In this document: in pieces, positions 30,035-38,971 of the stretch
How the letters are laid out: each line of letters begins with the position of its first letter
Position numbering within the stretch: the first letter of the stretch is position 1
The notes under the pieces: generated by a model
Database searches by the model: none
Told to the model about the DNA's origin: nothing
What the model saw: the letters and a program-made list of their open reading frames with translations, nothing else
Origin: Brenneria salicis ATCC 15712 = DSM 30166
GTDB taxonomy: Bacteria > Pseudomonadota > Gammaproteobacteria > Enterobacterales > Enterobacteriaceae
Assembly: GCF_003315515.1 (NCBI RefSeq)
Contig: NZ_QNRY01000006.1
Span: 50,133-114,132, forward strand
DNA length: 64,000 bases
Direction of reading: 5' to 3'
Made by a program: the position numbers and the translations under genes

Positions 30035-32377
30035 TCAAATCGCGTATGTGATACTGAAAGGTAGAAACACAGTTTCGATAGAAGTGCTAGGAGCTCCGAG
30101 CACTTTAACTGTTCCCTCTTTTAGAATGGAAACCGTCGCGATAGCATTAGAAATGGGAGCTAAGGTTATGTCTCGTGGTTGAACCGTAAATGACTGGTCG
30201 GTAACTGGTCGTAGCCGTTCCGGGAATGAGCCCAGCAACTGATCTGCTGTCCATTCAACATTATCCCGTGAAAGATAATATGACAACGTCACACTATGTC
30301 CATCATCATGAACTGTATAAATCGGCGTGGATGTAGCTCCCATTCCGTCATTGAAATAACGTGGTGGCAACCGCAAATAACCTGTTGTCCCTGCACCAAC
30401 AACAGCAGACTTTCGTAAACCATCCCGGTTAGATTTTGTGAAAAACGCAGCGATTGACCGCGCCCACGACATTCCCATGAGCATCGAACCAAACGTGGTT
30501 TGATGAATATTATCCATCATAACCGGGTCAACAAAACGCCGAGCATCTACCAGCAGACGAGGGGTAACTAATCCATACGCATCATGGCTCATTAAATTGA
30601 AAAACACCCCTTGTTCCCCTAATAATTGCATCAATTTCAAACGATACAGCGTGCCGCGATGGGAATTGGCAGCGTCCTGCCCGATATGGTCAGTCATAAT
30701 ACCTGTTGTAGTGATATCTGCGCGGATATAGAACATAGCTGGAATACCGACAATCGGAATTACACTATGCGATTTGCAGTAATTAACCATACTCAAGACC
30801 GTTTCAGCAAATGAATCATAGCCGGACTGCGTCTGAATATCGTTAATGCCGACCTGTATCAAGCAAAAATCATATCCTGAAATAGTTGTTTCCAAGAGCC
30901 GAGTTGCTTGTTGTGCTGCTGTCTCGCCACGTACAGCCAAATTTAGTAAATCAGTAACTTGGCACCCTCCAACTCCAGCTAGATATTGCGCAGCAAATTC
31001 AAACTGTGACTGCATTGTCACATTACGATCCCCTGTACTATCGCCAACAGTAACCAATTTAACAGGGGGGATACCAAACTGTTTTTTGCCCCGAATTCGA
31101 GTTGGATATTGGATTGTACATATGCCGCCGTTACTAGTGCTATTTTCATAACCACAGGCCCAGCCCGCCGACAAAATTGGACGTACGGTATTATGTCTGC
31201 ACACGACGACGCCGTTAACGATGATACCGAAACACTGGCTGTCAAAAATAACAATACCCAGGCTTGAATTGCCAAATCTATACGGCGCTATATCAAGATT
31301 TTTCGTCGGATATTCAGTTTCTTTTTGGTATGTCGTACTCCAGCGTTCATTGACAGCGATAACGGAATTACTTGACGCCTGGCGTACTATAATCCAACCG
31401 CCCTCTATCTCAATTGCGATGGCGGGGAAATTTCCCCCATCGCGACAAGACGCTTGCAAAAAATCTCCGGGAACCGCAGAGAACATCACGCCAATAAATG
31501 ATGATGCAGGGACAGAAAAACGGATTGAGTTTGCTGTTGAATTTGTAAGTGAGATGCCGAAATCAGATGGATTAGAAGAAAAACTAATATCAGCAGTCGG
31601 CCATGAGTCAGACAGAGCAAAGTATTGTGGATCATGCGCAGAAAACGTTAATTTCTCCGGTATGTAAATATCACCGACATTACCCATATCAATCAAATCC
31701 CGATCTGACGGATATTTGAACATCTGTGAGCCGAGGCGATGCGTGAATCGTGATGCGCCGTCGACCTCAACCGGTAAATCCCTATTTGATTTAGCGCCCG
31801 GTTTTCTAATGATGTTATTGATATTATCAGCTGACGTATAGATACTTACCCCTGGGTCAGCGATATATTCAACTCCATCAACATTCGTCAATTCCGATGA
31901 GCCATTTAGGTAATAAATACCAGTTTTTGTTTTTGGCAAATATACTTTGCAAGGGCGAACAGCAGTAGCGGCAACAAACGCCGCGTGGTTATTGGTGCCA
32001 TTAGAACCATCCCAGTCATCAATCCCTTTAAAATCGCGGATATCTTTAACTGCATCGTTACGATATCGTTGCGGAATGTCTCCACGAGTTCCCAGCAATT
32101 TGTCTACATCAGGTGATTTTAAACCATCGTCCAGAACCTTTCCTGCCAGTTTAATAATTGCAAAAAGCAATTGCGATTGATTCTGTTTATCAGGAGCGAT
32201 TTCCGCTTCAGCCAGAATATTTAATAATTCAGCCTGAACAATATTAAACCAGTCTGCACCTGGCCAGCTAATCCCGCCTTGTTCATCACTCTCACCGAAC
32301 CATCGCGGTGTATTGCTTTGTAATTGATTCACTTCAGGCATTTCGGGAACGCCGCTTTGATTATCTAAATGAAACAT
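30035..32377 (-). CDS. Tailspike/tail fibre with SGNH-esterase-like domain
   Basis: A 780-residue protein. Residues 1-75 ([28 protein letters not shown]) repeat the N-terminus of the fibre gene at 33268-34026, so both likely dock on the same baseplate site. Residues near 95-165 look like the head of a pectate-lyase-type spike. The C-terminal half carries the three SGNH/GDSL hydrolase blocks: LVTVGDSTGD (about 444), IQVGINDI (about 509) and DNIHQTTFG (about 623, the Asp-x-x-His pair). Family knowledge: such spikes deacetylate capsule or O-antigen sugars. It is the last phage gene before the right end. Its base composition is more AT-rich than the tail genes before it, which suggests recent exchange. 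Confidence 0.82.
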   Translation of the reverse strand: MFHLDNQSGVPEMPEVNQLQSNTPRWFGESDEQGGISWPGADWFNIVQAELLNILAEAEIAPDKQNQSQLLFAIIKLAGKVLDDGLKSPDVDKLLGTRGDIPQRYRNDAVKDIRDFKGIDDWDGSNGTNNHAAFVAATAVRPCKVYLPKTKTGIYYLNGSSELTNVDGVEYIADPGVSIYTSADNINNIIRKPGAKSNRDLPVEVDGASRFTHRLGSQMFKYPSDRDLIDMGNVGDIYIPEKLTFSAHDPQYFALSDSWPTADISFSSNPSDFGISLTNSTANSIRFSVPASSFIGVMFSAVPGDFLQASCRDGGNFPAIAIEIEGGWIIVRQASSNSVIAVNERWSTTYQKETEYPTKNLDIAPYRFGNSSLGIVIFDSQCFGIIVNGVVVCRHNTVRPILSAGWACGYENSTSNGGICTIQYPTRIRGKKQFGIPPVKLVTVGDSTGDRNVTMQSQFEFAAQYLAGVGGCQVTDLLNLAVRGETAAQQATRLLETTISGYDFCLIQVGINDIQTQSGYDSFAETVLSMVNYCKSHSVIPIVGIPAMFYIRADITTTGIMTDHIGQDAANSHRGTLYRLKLMQLLGEQGVFFNLMSHDAYGLVTPRLLVDARRFVDPVMMDNIHQTTFGSMLMGMSWARSIAAFFTKSNRDGLRKSAVVGAGTTGYLRLPPRYFNDGMGATSTPIYTVHDDGHSVTLSYYLSRDNVEWTADQLLGSFPERLRPVTDQSFTVQPRDITLAPISNAIATVSILKEGTVKVLGAPSTSIETVFLPFSITYAI

Positions 32378-32386
32378 GGCGACTCC

Positions 32387-33268
32387 TTAAGGTTTTTCCG
32401 GCCAGGTGATATCAGGGGCGGTTGACGTATCAACGCGATTTAATTCGACGCGGTACGTCTCCCATAATTGCAATGCGGTTGTTTCGCTTTCTGATGCGAT
32501 CCCGTTATTAACGGCATACGTCAGAATAGATATTTGTTCGGTGGCGGTGGTTAATAACTTGACCTTTTGACGTTCGGCTAGGTCAACATAATAAGCATGT
32601 TCGCTTTCTTCATTTTTAACCCAGGCGACGCCGTCCCATTCATCAAACTGACCTGGGACTAATAGCGTATAACCAGCGGGTAATGAACCCAGTTCGGCAA
32701 TAACCATCGCTTCTTTTGTTTCAGTTGTGTAGGCAATCTGACCGCGCAAGTCTTTTACATAAACCCATTCGTTACCGTCCCATTGCGGGACGAACGTGGG
32801 CTTAGCATCTGGCGGAGCCGCGAACGTATAGCCATCAGGGAGCGTAAAATAGGCATTGGGAACAAGGTTTTTATTACCGTTGCTGTCGTAATATGCCTGG
32901 CCGGTTTTGTCTTCAACTTGCGTCCATTCCCCATCAACAAACAATAATACATAGCCATCATCCGGTACTGGCGGCGGAGTCATAATCGCCCAAACTGGCA
33001 ATAATTCCTGAATAGTGGAAATAACAAAGCCACGGCCGCGAGCGTTCCAGTATTGCGTACCGCGATTATCATCAACGTATTCCCATGACTCACCATTAAA
33101 CACACCGGTTTTACCGGAACCGGGTTCACATGGGATGTTAGTTGTATTAGCAGGCAAGCCGGTATATGGAGGGATAAAATAAAAACTATTCCCCACATAG
33201 ACACCATTTTCATCATATGAATAAACCCACAAGACGCGTGGATCCCCAGAGAATTCAAACTTAGCCAT
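32387..33268 (-). CDS. Tail fibre assembly protein (Tfa-like)
   Basis: A 293-residue protein with a C-terminal Tfa-type domain (EHAYYVDLAERQKVKLLTTATEQI...LWETYRVELNRVD...WPEKP), known from Mu U and P2 G chaperones that fold the fibre tip. The N-terminal part has three repeats of a roughly 55-residue WnG(N)EWVYVxD(L/K)xGQxxY unit (near 57, 117 and 172), as in longer Tfa proteins. It lies between the two fibre-type genes, one base from the first. Which fibre it serves is not decided by the sequence. Confidence 0.85.
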   Translation of the reverse strand: MAKFEFSGDPRVLWVYSYDENGVYVGNSFYFIPPYTGLPANTTNIPCEPGSGKTGVFNGESWEYVDDNRGTQYWNARGRGFVISTIQELLPVWAIMTPPPVPDDGYVLLFVDGEWTQVEDKTGQAYYDSNGNKNLVPNAYFTLPDGYTFAAPPDAKPTFVPQWDGNEWVYVKDLRGQIAYTTETKEAMVIAELGSLPAGYTLLVPGQFDEWDGVAWVKNEESEHAYYVDLAERQKVKLLTTATEQISILTYAVNNGIASESETTALQLWETYRVELNRVDTSTAPDITWPEKP

Positions 33269-34026
33269 TAATACAACCTCACAATATAGTTAAACGCCCG
33301 GTTTTTTACCGTGTTTTCGGTATTGCCTGTCGCCAGAATTGTGGCAACGTGTTTGTGAGCACCCAGCACGATATTATGTATATGGGCACCGGATGAGTTT
33401 GTTGACCTATTATTTCCTCCCGTGATTGTTTCCCTATATATGTTATCAATAGAAAAACTATCACCGGTTATACCGAATGTATGAACGTGTGCGCCGTTTT
33501 CTGACGTCGTTTTAGTGCCTAAATCAGTTTCATCAATTTCAACGCCGTGGGCGTGACTAATTACGCCATCCGCTTCATAGCTCAATACCTCACGGCCTGA
33601 TATCGGCGTACCTTTTATCGTCATCGCGCGCATGTCAGGAATAATTAAATCCGGGTAGGCTTCTGCCAATAGCGGGAACGCCGTTCCACTAAATGATTGC
33701 CCGACCATAAAAGCATACCGATCTCCATACCGGGCGGGAATGGAGGGACGGCTCCAGGGTAATGGAATACCTGGCATCAACATATAATCAGATGAAAAAA
33801 AGCGTATAGCCTGGGCGAACTGGTCATGCTGATTTTTATCCGGTGTAATACCGGCAAGCGCCAAGACGTTTAACATTTCCATCTGAATAATATTAAACCA
33901 ATCAGCGCCGGGGTAGCTCGGCTGAATACCATCGCCGCCCTCGGTAAACCAACGGCGCTCGGTAAATAAGACAGGGGCCGTCTGAGGCATATCGACAACG
34001 CTGGAATCATTATCCAAGTGATACAT
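33268..34026 (-). CDS. Short tail fibre / tail collar protein
   Basis: A 252-residue protein. Its first 75 residues are the same docking module as in the tailspike. A tail-collar-type segment follows ([28 protein letters not shown]), and the C-terminal part has several H-x-H pairs ([25 protein letters not shown]), typical of metal-binding fibre tips. It is much shorter than Mu S (about 500), so it may be a minimal fibre completed by another tip or an alternative to the spike. Confidence 0.82.
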   Translation of the reverse strand: MYHLDNDSSVVDMPQTAPVLFTERRWFTEGGDGIQPSYPGADWFNIIQMEMLNVLALAGITPDKNQHDQFAQAIRFFSSDYMLMPGIPLPWSRPSIPARYGDRYAFMVGQSFSGTAFPLLAEAYPDLIIPDMRAMTIKGTPISGREVLSYEADGVISHAHGVEIDETDLGTKTTSENGAHVHTFGITGDSFSIDNIYRETITGGNNRSTNSSGAHIHNIVLGAHKHVATILATGNTENTVKNRAFNYIVRLY

Positions 34027-34028
34027 AA

Positions 34029-34613
34029 TTAAACCTCGTACTGAAAATCATAATCGTGACCGCCCAGGCGATAGCGTCTTAAGAAACATTCCAGAATTTG
34101 AGCCTGATAACTTATTAACGGCGTTAACACATTACTGATGGTTTTAAATCGAATCATCGGCATATCCGTTACCGTGACCTGCATAATGAATCGATATTTA
34201 CGTGAATAAATGGGGTACATAATATTTCGCAGGCAATGATGCGGTAATATTTCCGTTACCTGGATAGTAAATCCCAACGCATCTTTAACTGCCTGTTCAA
34301 TCTGCCAGGGCGCTAATCCGCCTTTTCTGTGATATTTCTCAACCACAACATCACGACGGCGTTCAAAGCCATCAGGAATGGCATTACATTCCGGCAAGCC
34401 TAAATAGTCTTCCCACTCTTCCAACATTAATTCTGTTGTTTCCGGCCGCATCTCGTTAAGCAGCAAGTCGGCATTGGCTTCAGCCGCCTGTAAACGGGCG
34501 CTAAAGCCCCTTAAAAGCGAGGTTAAAGCGGCTGTCTGGTCGCGTGGCCATGCTTTGCCGCGCGGCATCAACTGCTGAAGAACGTCATGCCATTCGTCTA
34601 CACTATGCGCCAT
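34029..34613 (-). CDS. Gp48-like baseplate/tail protein (DUF2313)
   Basis: A 194-residue YmfQ/DUF2313 family protein (Mu gp48). It shows [42 protein letters not shown] and the C-terminal [17 protein letters not shown]. In Mu-like phages it connects the baseplate J protein to the fibres. It overlaps gp47 by 16 bases and ends two bases before the fibre gene. Confidence 0.88.
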   Translation of the reverse strand: MAHSVDEWHDVLQQLMPRGKAWPRDQTAALTSLLRGFSARLQAAEANADLLLNEMRPETTELMLEEWEDYLGLPECNAIPDGFERRRDVVVEKYHRKGGLAPWQIEQAVKDALGFTIQVTEILPHHCLRNIMYPIYSRKYRFIMQVTVTDMPMIRFKTISNVLTPLISYQAQILECFLRRYRLGGHDYDFQYEV

Positions 34614-35671
34614 GTGATCGCCCCCATCGTAATCAGCTCATAGTTTTCACTGCTCTGATTTGTCGTAAGGTCTAGCTCGTAGTCCGTCACGCCCGTAGCC
34701 GAGCCGATGGCGGTACGAATGGAAGAAAGCAGCAATGTGTCGCCCGGCGAGACAGAGCGGAACAACGCCGTTAGATTGCTTTGTGTCGCGTTGCGAGTGG
34801 CTTCCGTATCCGGCACGATGCGGATTTCCATATCGACGGGCTTTAGCGTTAACGGAATTGGCCAGACTTCAATCCCACCAGGCTTGCCCACCCAGTCGCC
34901 GGTGGCTGGATCCTGATGCCGGTACAGATAGGCGAACATAGTATTTCTGTCCGTTTCAGTCGGGATGATGTCTTCGCGCTGGTCATAAACCCATGCCAGA
35001 CCAACGGTACTTAGTCCGTGCCAACTATCAAACGCCCAGGCGCGGCTAACGCCCGCCGTCTCCGTGGCCCAGATAACGTAATCATGCAGTGCGCCGCCCA
35101 GTGGGGGGTTGCGCTTGCGGTATAACAGACGGGTGAGTAATTCGCTGATGGTTTCAATATCCGCGCCACCGCTCACGCCCTCTGACGCCACCGTGCCTTC
35201 ACTGTTAACGCCAGAGACAGGCGATATCAACGTCAGCACTTCACCGCTAGCCAGATTGCCGCCAGTGCCGACATCTTCCGCTTGTACCGTTACGCGCACC
35301 TGACCGTTCGCTGGGTCTTCAGTAGCCGTAACGTAATAAACAATGCCGTCATCCGTTTGCATTTCTGTATCCAGCGGCAACGGATTAGTGCCGGTGAATA
35401 TTACAGGGCCGGATGCATACTCCGCCGCTTTACGAATAACGCCTTCATTTCTTGCGGTATCAACAATAGTTTCGTCATCTGATTTATCAGACGGAATAAT
35501 TTGATTTTTAATCCACGTTTGATGGTCATATAAATCACGCAATGCGCCACTGAATGCCGTATTTAATGCGCGTTCAACACCGACAATCGGCAACTGCTGA
35601 TTTAATTCAATCTCTAAGTCTTGAATACCGGTGCGAATAAGCTGGCGAGTGGTCGGGACGTTATACGCCAT
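34598..35671 (-). CDS. Baseplate protein J-like (Mu gp47)
   Basis: A 357-residue baseplate J/gp47 family protein: YNVPTTRQLIRTGIQDLE at the start, ARNEGVIRKAA, a central GGADIETISELLTRLLYRKRNPPLGGALHDYVIWA block, and a beta-rich C-terminus. It forms the baseplate wedge of contractile tails. It overlaps gp46 by 11 bases and gp48 by 16. Confidence 0.92.
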   Translation of the reverse strand: MAYNVPTTRQLIRTGIQDLEIELNQQLPIVGVERALNTAFSGALRDLYDHQTWIKNQIIPSDKSDDETIVDTARNEGVIRKAAEYASGPVIFTGTNPLPLDTEMQTDDGIVYYVTATEDPANGQVRVTVQAEDVGTGGNLASGEVLTLISPVSGVNSEGTVASEGVSGGADIETISELLTRLLYRKRNPPLGGALHDYVIWATETAGVSRAWAFDSWHGLSTVGLAWVYDQREDIIPTETDRNTMFAYLYRHQDPATGDWVGKPGGIEVWPIPLTLKPVDMEIRIVPDTEATRNATQSNLTALFRSVSPGDTLLLSSIRTAIGSATGVTDYELDLTTNQSSENYELITMGAITWRIV

Positions 35672-36110
35672 TGGATATCGCCTCCCAGCGTTTCTTTATT
35701 TCTACTGTCAGCGCGGATTTATCTGGCCGAGTCAGCACAATACTCAGCGCCAACCAATTCATGCGCGGAATAGTGGCAATTACCGTCGCGGTACGCGCAT
35801 AGCCGAAGTTGATTAATGGTTGCATCGAAAGGTTGGCATAGTTTTCCGCACGCAGGCGCACGGCTTCTGTGAGCTTTTCTCGCTCAATCAGCCAGAGCTT
35901 TGAACCCCATGGAAAATCACTATAAGAATCGCCGGGCCAGCCGCGACGGTCATCTGTACCGTCGGATAATTCGTCGCTGTCTGCCGCGCGGGCATCGGTG
36001 AATAAGCAAATCAGCACTAAAGAAACAAGGCCCTCGTCAGACGAAAGGCCATTGTGTTCTATTTCAATATCGCCGCCAGCGGGCAAGTGCCAATTTACTC
36101 TGATGGTCAT
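35661..36110 (-). CDS. Baseplate wedge protein, GP46 family
   Basis: A 149-residue phage GP46 family protein (TDARAADSDE, DRRGWPGDSYSDFPWGSKLWL). This is the Mu equivalent of the gpW/gp25 wedge protein of other contractile tails. The start overlaps gp45 by 4 bases (ATGA). Confidence 0.9.
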   Translation of the reverse strand: MTIRVNWHLPAGGDIEIEHNGLSSDEGLVSLVLICLFTDARAADSDELSDGTDDRRGWPGDSYSDFPWGSKLWLIEREKLTEAVRLRAENYANLSMQPLINFGYARTATVIATIPRMNWLALSIVLTRPDKSALTVEIKKRWEAISNGV

Positions 36111-36646
36111 ATCGGTGTCGTTGTTTGCGCACCTTCACCATCCAAATGAGTGTGGTCGAGGAAACTTTTTCCGCTAACCGTAATATCTTCACTGAAGTGG
36201 GTGGGGCCGGTGACATTAATCAGTGGACTAACAATGTCACAGGACTCTTCAGCAACCAGATTAACCTTTTTCCCCCTTATCTCTATGACGCCGTCTTGCT
36301 TGAGGGTAATGGTGTGGCCCTCACTGTGATACACGCAAACGTCACCGGGATCCAGCCCTTTCGGCCGACAGGTTTTATCCTCGACGGCGATGGCCACCAT
36401 GCCGGAACGGCGACCACCGATAGCCACCACCACCGCTTCAGAACCGGCAGGTGGCACGGACGACAGGCCATAATTCTGGAATCGCTCTACGTTGTCATTG
36501 GTTTCATCTGCCAGGCTCTGAACCTGTAGATTCTGCCGCCCCAGGCTATCGGTCACGATACGCACCACGGCCCGGTCAACCATCAGGCGCAGACGCCGAC
36601 CGATAGCGCTGATAGAGCGGGAAAAATTGCCTTCTTTCAGTCCCAT
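36107..36646 (-). CDS. Baseplate spike protein V-like (Mu gp45)
   Basis: A 179-residue OB-fold plus beta-helix spike. The N-terminal half has RFQNYGLSSVPPAGSEAVVV; the C-terminal part is a repetitive beta region ending KSFLDHTHLDGEG. The H-T-H near the tip matches the iron-binding HxH apex described for P2 gpV and related membrane-piercing spikes. It sits at the tip of the tail tube. Confidence 0.9.
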   Translation of the reverse strand: MGLKEGNFSRSISAIGRRLRLMVDRAVVRIVTDSLGRQNLQVQSLADETNDNVERFQNYGLSSVPPAGSEAVVVAIGGRRSGMVAIAVEDKTCRPKGLDPGDVCVYHSEGHTITLKQDGVIEIRGKKVNLVAEESCDIVSPLINVTGPTHFSEDITVSGKSFLDHTHLDGEGAQTTTPI

Positions 36647-37725
36647 GTCATCCCCACGCTGGATTTTTTCCCTTTCTTCTTCTTGGCATTCTGGCGCGGC
36701 ATATCCATGGATTCAGGCGGCACCAGCGTTAACACCGTCTGACGGCCGTTATCGCTCTCCATAAATGACACGGTTTTAATCAGCCATGTCACGTCCATTT
36801 GTTGAATAACGTCTTTGACGGGGATCAGCCGGTTTACCTGCCACAACGGGCCGGTTGCGCCGTTCTCCCGCCAGCCCGCCACAGTGATTTCAGTTGTATT
36901 GGCTTCGCCCAACATCCGGGTTTTGTACCACTCACCACGGGCGCTGGCCCCGCCAACAGTGAGGTTATCTTCATTCACAAGGATTTTAGGGCGATAGCGG
37001 GTTATCTCTGAATCGGTGACGATGACCTGGCGGCCTCCGACTACTTTGACAGGCTGATCGTCCCAGGTTGCGCCACCGGCAGCGGCGGAGCCTTTAACAA
37101 TGTATTGGCTGGCCCGTTCGCGCCAACTGAAGCGGCCGCGCGCGGCCAGTATATTGTCACCCAGTACCAGAGAAACACCGGCGCGGGTCGTTGATGCGCG
37201 GGTGATAACCAGCCGACCCCATGCATCAGACGTTATCAACACGCCGCGCTGTTTCGCCAGCCGGTCAAGCAGTTCGAACCCGGTTTCACCTTGTTCGAGC
37301 GTGATGCTGCCAAAGGCTTCGCCGGTGTCGGTTTCGTTGATAACCTCGATACCATAGGGCTTGCAGATGGTCGCCGCCAGTTGGCCAAGCGTCTGTCCAC
37401 GCCACTGACCAGACGTATCAACCACTGAGCTATCGACCAGATCGCCGGTCTTGTCTCGCCCCAGCACGCGCAACGAAACATTTTCCGCGTCATAGCTGGG
37501 GATGAAGTCGTCGATGTATCCCGTCATCACGCGGTCACTGCCGATAGAGACATAACACACCATCCCCGGCTTGATAGAGCGCGGCGCGGCGGCAGACCAT
37601 CGCGCGGTGATAGTAAGATCAAACTCACCGGCAATGCTTTCAAGCGAGCGGTTAATCGTCATTTCCGTCCAGCCGCCCCAGATTTTACCGTCCACGTTCA
37701 GTGTCAGCTCTTCACTCACTATCAA
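36637..37725 (-). CDS. Baseplate hub protein (Mu gp44 / gpP-like)
   Basis: A 362-residue hub protein with LNVDGKIWGGWTEMTINRSLE at the start, IAGEFDLTITARW, and a T4 gp27-like body (VLGRDKTGDLVDSS). The C-terminus is very basic (KKKKGKKSS). It links tail tube and spike and overlaps both gp43 (14 bases) and gp45 (10 bases). Confidence 0.9.
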   Translation of the reverse strand: MIVSEELTLNVDGKIWGGWTEMTINRSLESIAGEFDLTITARWSAAAPRSIKPGMVCYVSIGSDRVMTGYIDDFIPSYDAENVSLRVLGRDKTGDLVDSSVVDTSGQWRGQTLGQLAATICKPYGIEVINETDTGEAFGSITLEQGETGFELLDRLAKQRGVLITSDAWGRLVITRASTTRAGVSLVLGDNILAARGRFSWRERASQYIVKGSAAAGGATWDDQPVKVVGGRQVIVTDSEITRYRPKILVNEDNLTVGGASARGEWYKTRMLGEANTTEITVAGWRENGATGPLWQVNRLIPVKDVIQQMDVTWLIKTVSFMESDNGRQTVLTLVPPESMDMPRQNAKKKKGKKSSVGMTWD

Positions 37726-38971
37726 TGACCTCTATAACCTGAGAAGGAAGAATAAATGACGGATGGCGCAGGCGGTTACGCGTGACCAGCGCATCGCTCT
37801 GTTCGGCATCGCCCAGTTCGCGCCAGGCTAACAGCATCACCGGCGTCGTCTGCGTAGTCGATATGCGCCTTAGCTCCGGGAGCTGGATGCTACGAATACG
37901 CACGTCGTTAACGACGGCAAATCGCAGATCGCGCAGGCTACGCCAAAGCTCGCGCTGGCCGGATTCAACGGCATCTATTGCTTGCTCACCCAGCCGTTCC
38001 GCCAGTGCGTCGCCAGTATTTTCAGCGTCCTGGCTGGTTTCAAATGTCATGCTGGCCACGGTTTCCGCCTGGGATACCAGGGAAGAGACAATCACCAATC
38101 GCTGGAACTCATCGATATTGGTTTGCATTGCATCTGAAATTTCGATGGTCGAGGAACGGGTAACGCTGCTGGCAAAGCCGGTTTCAACGTTGACCACGAT
38201 GTTATCTGCCAGGGATTTAGTCGCCGCCTGGGCAGCCCGTTCACCGTCCCACTTGTCGCGCAATTGGTCATAAACGCTCAACGCCCATGGCGGCTCTGTG
38301 ACCAGGTCTTTTATATCGCTAATGATGCCGGTTACGTCGCGGATTAACTCGCCTGGCGCGGCGGCGATAATGCCCGCCTGGTCTTTAAAGCGGTTCAGCC
38401 TATCCATCCATTCGTTCACCGCATCCGGGATAGAGGGCAGATTAGTGACAAAGCCGTCCAGGTCATCCAGTAGCGTATCTACCATGTTGCCGACGCCATC
38501 CAGCGCTGCAAAGTAATCGCCGTTGGCCAGGGCTTCTTTGACGCTGTCGGACGCACTCAACGCCGTGGCCGTTGTGTCTTCGGTCTGCGTGGGAAAAAGC
38601 TGTTCACCGGCTTCGAATACCTCAAACGACACATACGCAATGCCGCCTTGTTCGGTACTGAGCTTGTGCGTTACCTTGCCGATTTGTACCTGTTGTGCTC
38701 CGAACCACGGATGCACCAGCTCACCCGGCCCAGCCGTATTCAACGCTGACAGCAAGCGATTAAGCTGGGTTTGATAGTCACTGCCCAGCAGGATGGCGTT
38801 AATCTGCTGCTGTGTCAGTACCGCGCCGTGGTCTTCCGTCCAACCGACTTCTTTCTTGGGGTAAGCATGGGGAATAGCTCGACGGCCGCCCGTGCCTTCA
38901 ACATCGACAAAGTAAAAAGGAACGTTACGAAACGATGCATCGCGCAGGTCTTCCCATTTTGTTGTGGCCAT
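37712..38971 (-). CDS. Gp43-like tail/DNA circularisation protein (DNA_circ_N)
   Basis: A 419-residue protein. Residues 1-90 form the DNA_circ_N domain (WEDLRDASFRNVPFYFVDVE, GGRRAIPHAYPKKEVGWTED). In Mu this position holds gp43 (N), a baseplate/tail protein; the DNA circularisation label comes from P22-like relatives and is probably not its role here. It starts on the last base of the tape measure gene. Confidence 0.87.
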   Translation of the reverse strand: MATTKWEDLRDASFRNVPFYFVDVEGTGGRRAIPHAYPKKEVGWTEDHGAVLTQQQINAILLGSDYQTQLNRLLSALNTAGPGELVHPWFGAQQVQIGKVTHKLSTEQGGIAYVSFEVFEAGEQLFPTQTEDTTATALSASDSVKEALANGDYFAALDGVGNMVDTLLDDLDGFVTNLPSIPDAVNEWMDRLNRFKDQAGIIAAAPGELIRDVTGIISDIKDLVTEPPWALSVYDQLRDKWDGERAAQAATKSLADNIVVNVETGFASSVTRSSTIEISDAMQTNIDEFQRLVIVSSLVSQAETVASMTFETSQDAENTGDALAERLGEQAIDAVESGQRELWRSLRDLRFAVVNDVRIRSIQLPELRRISTTQTTPVMLLAWRELGDAEQSDALVTRNRLRHPSFILPSQVIEVIDSE

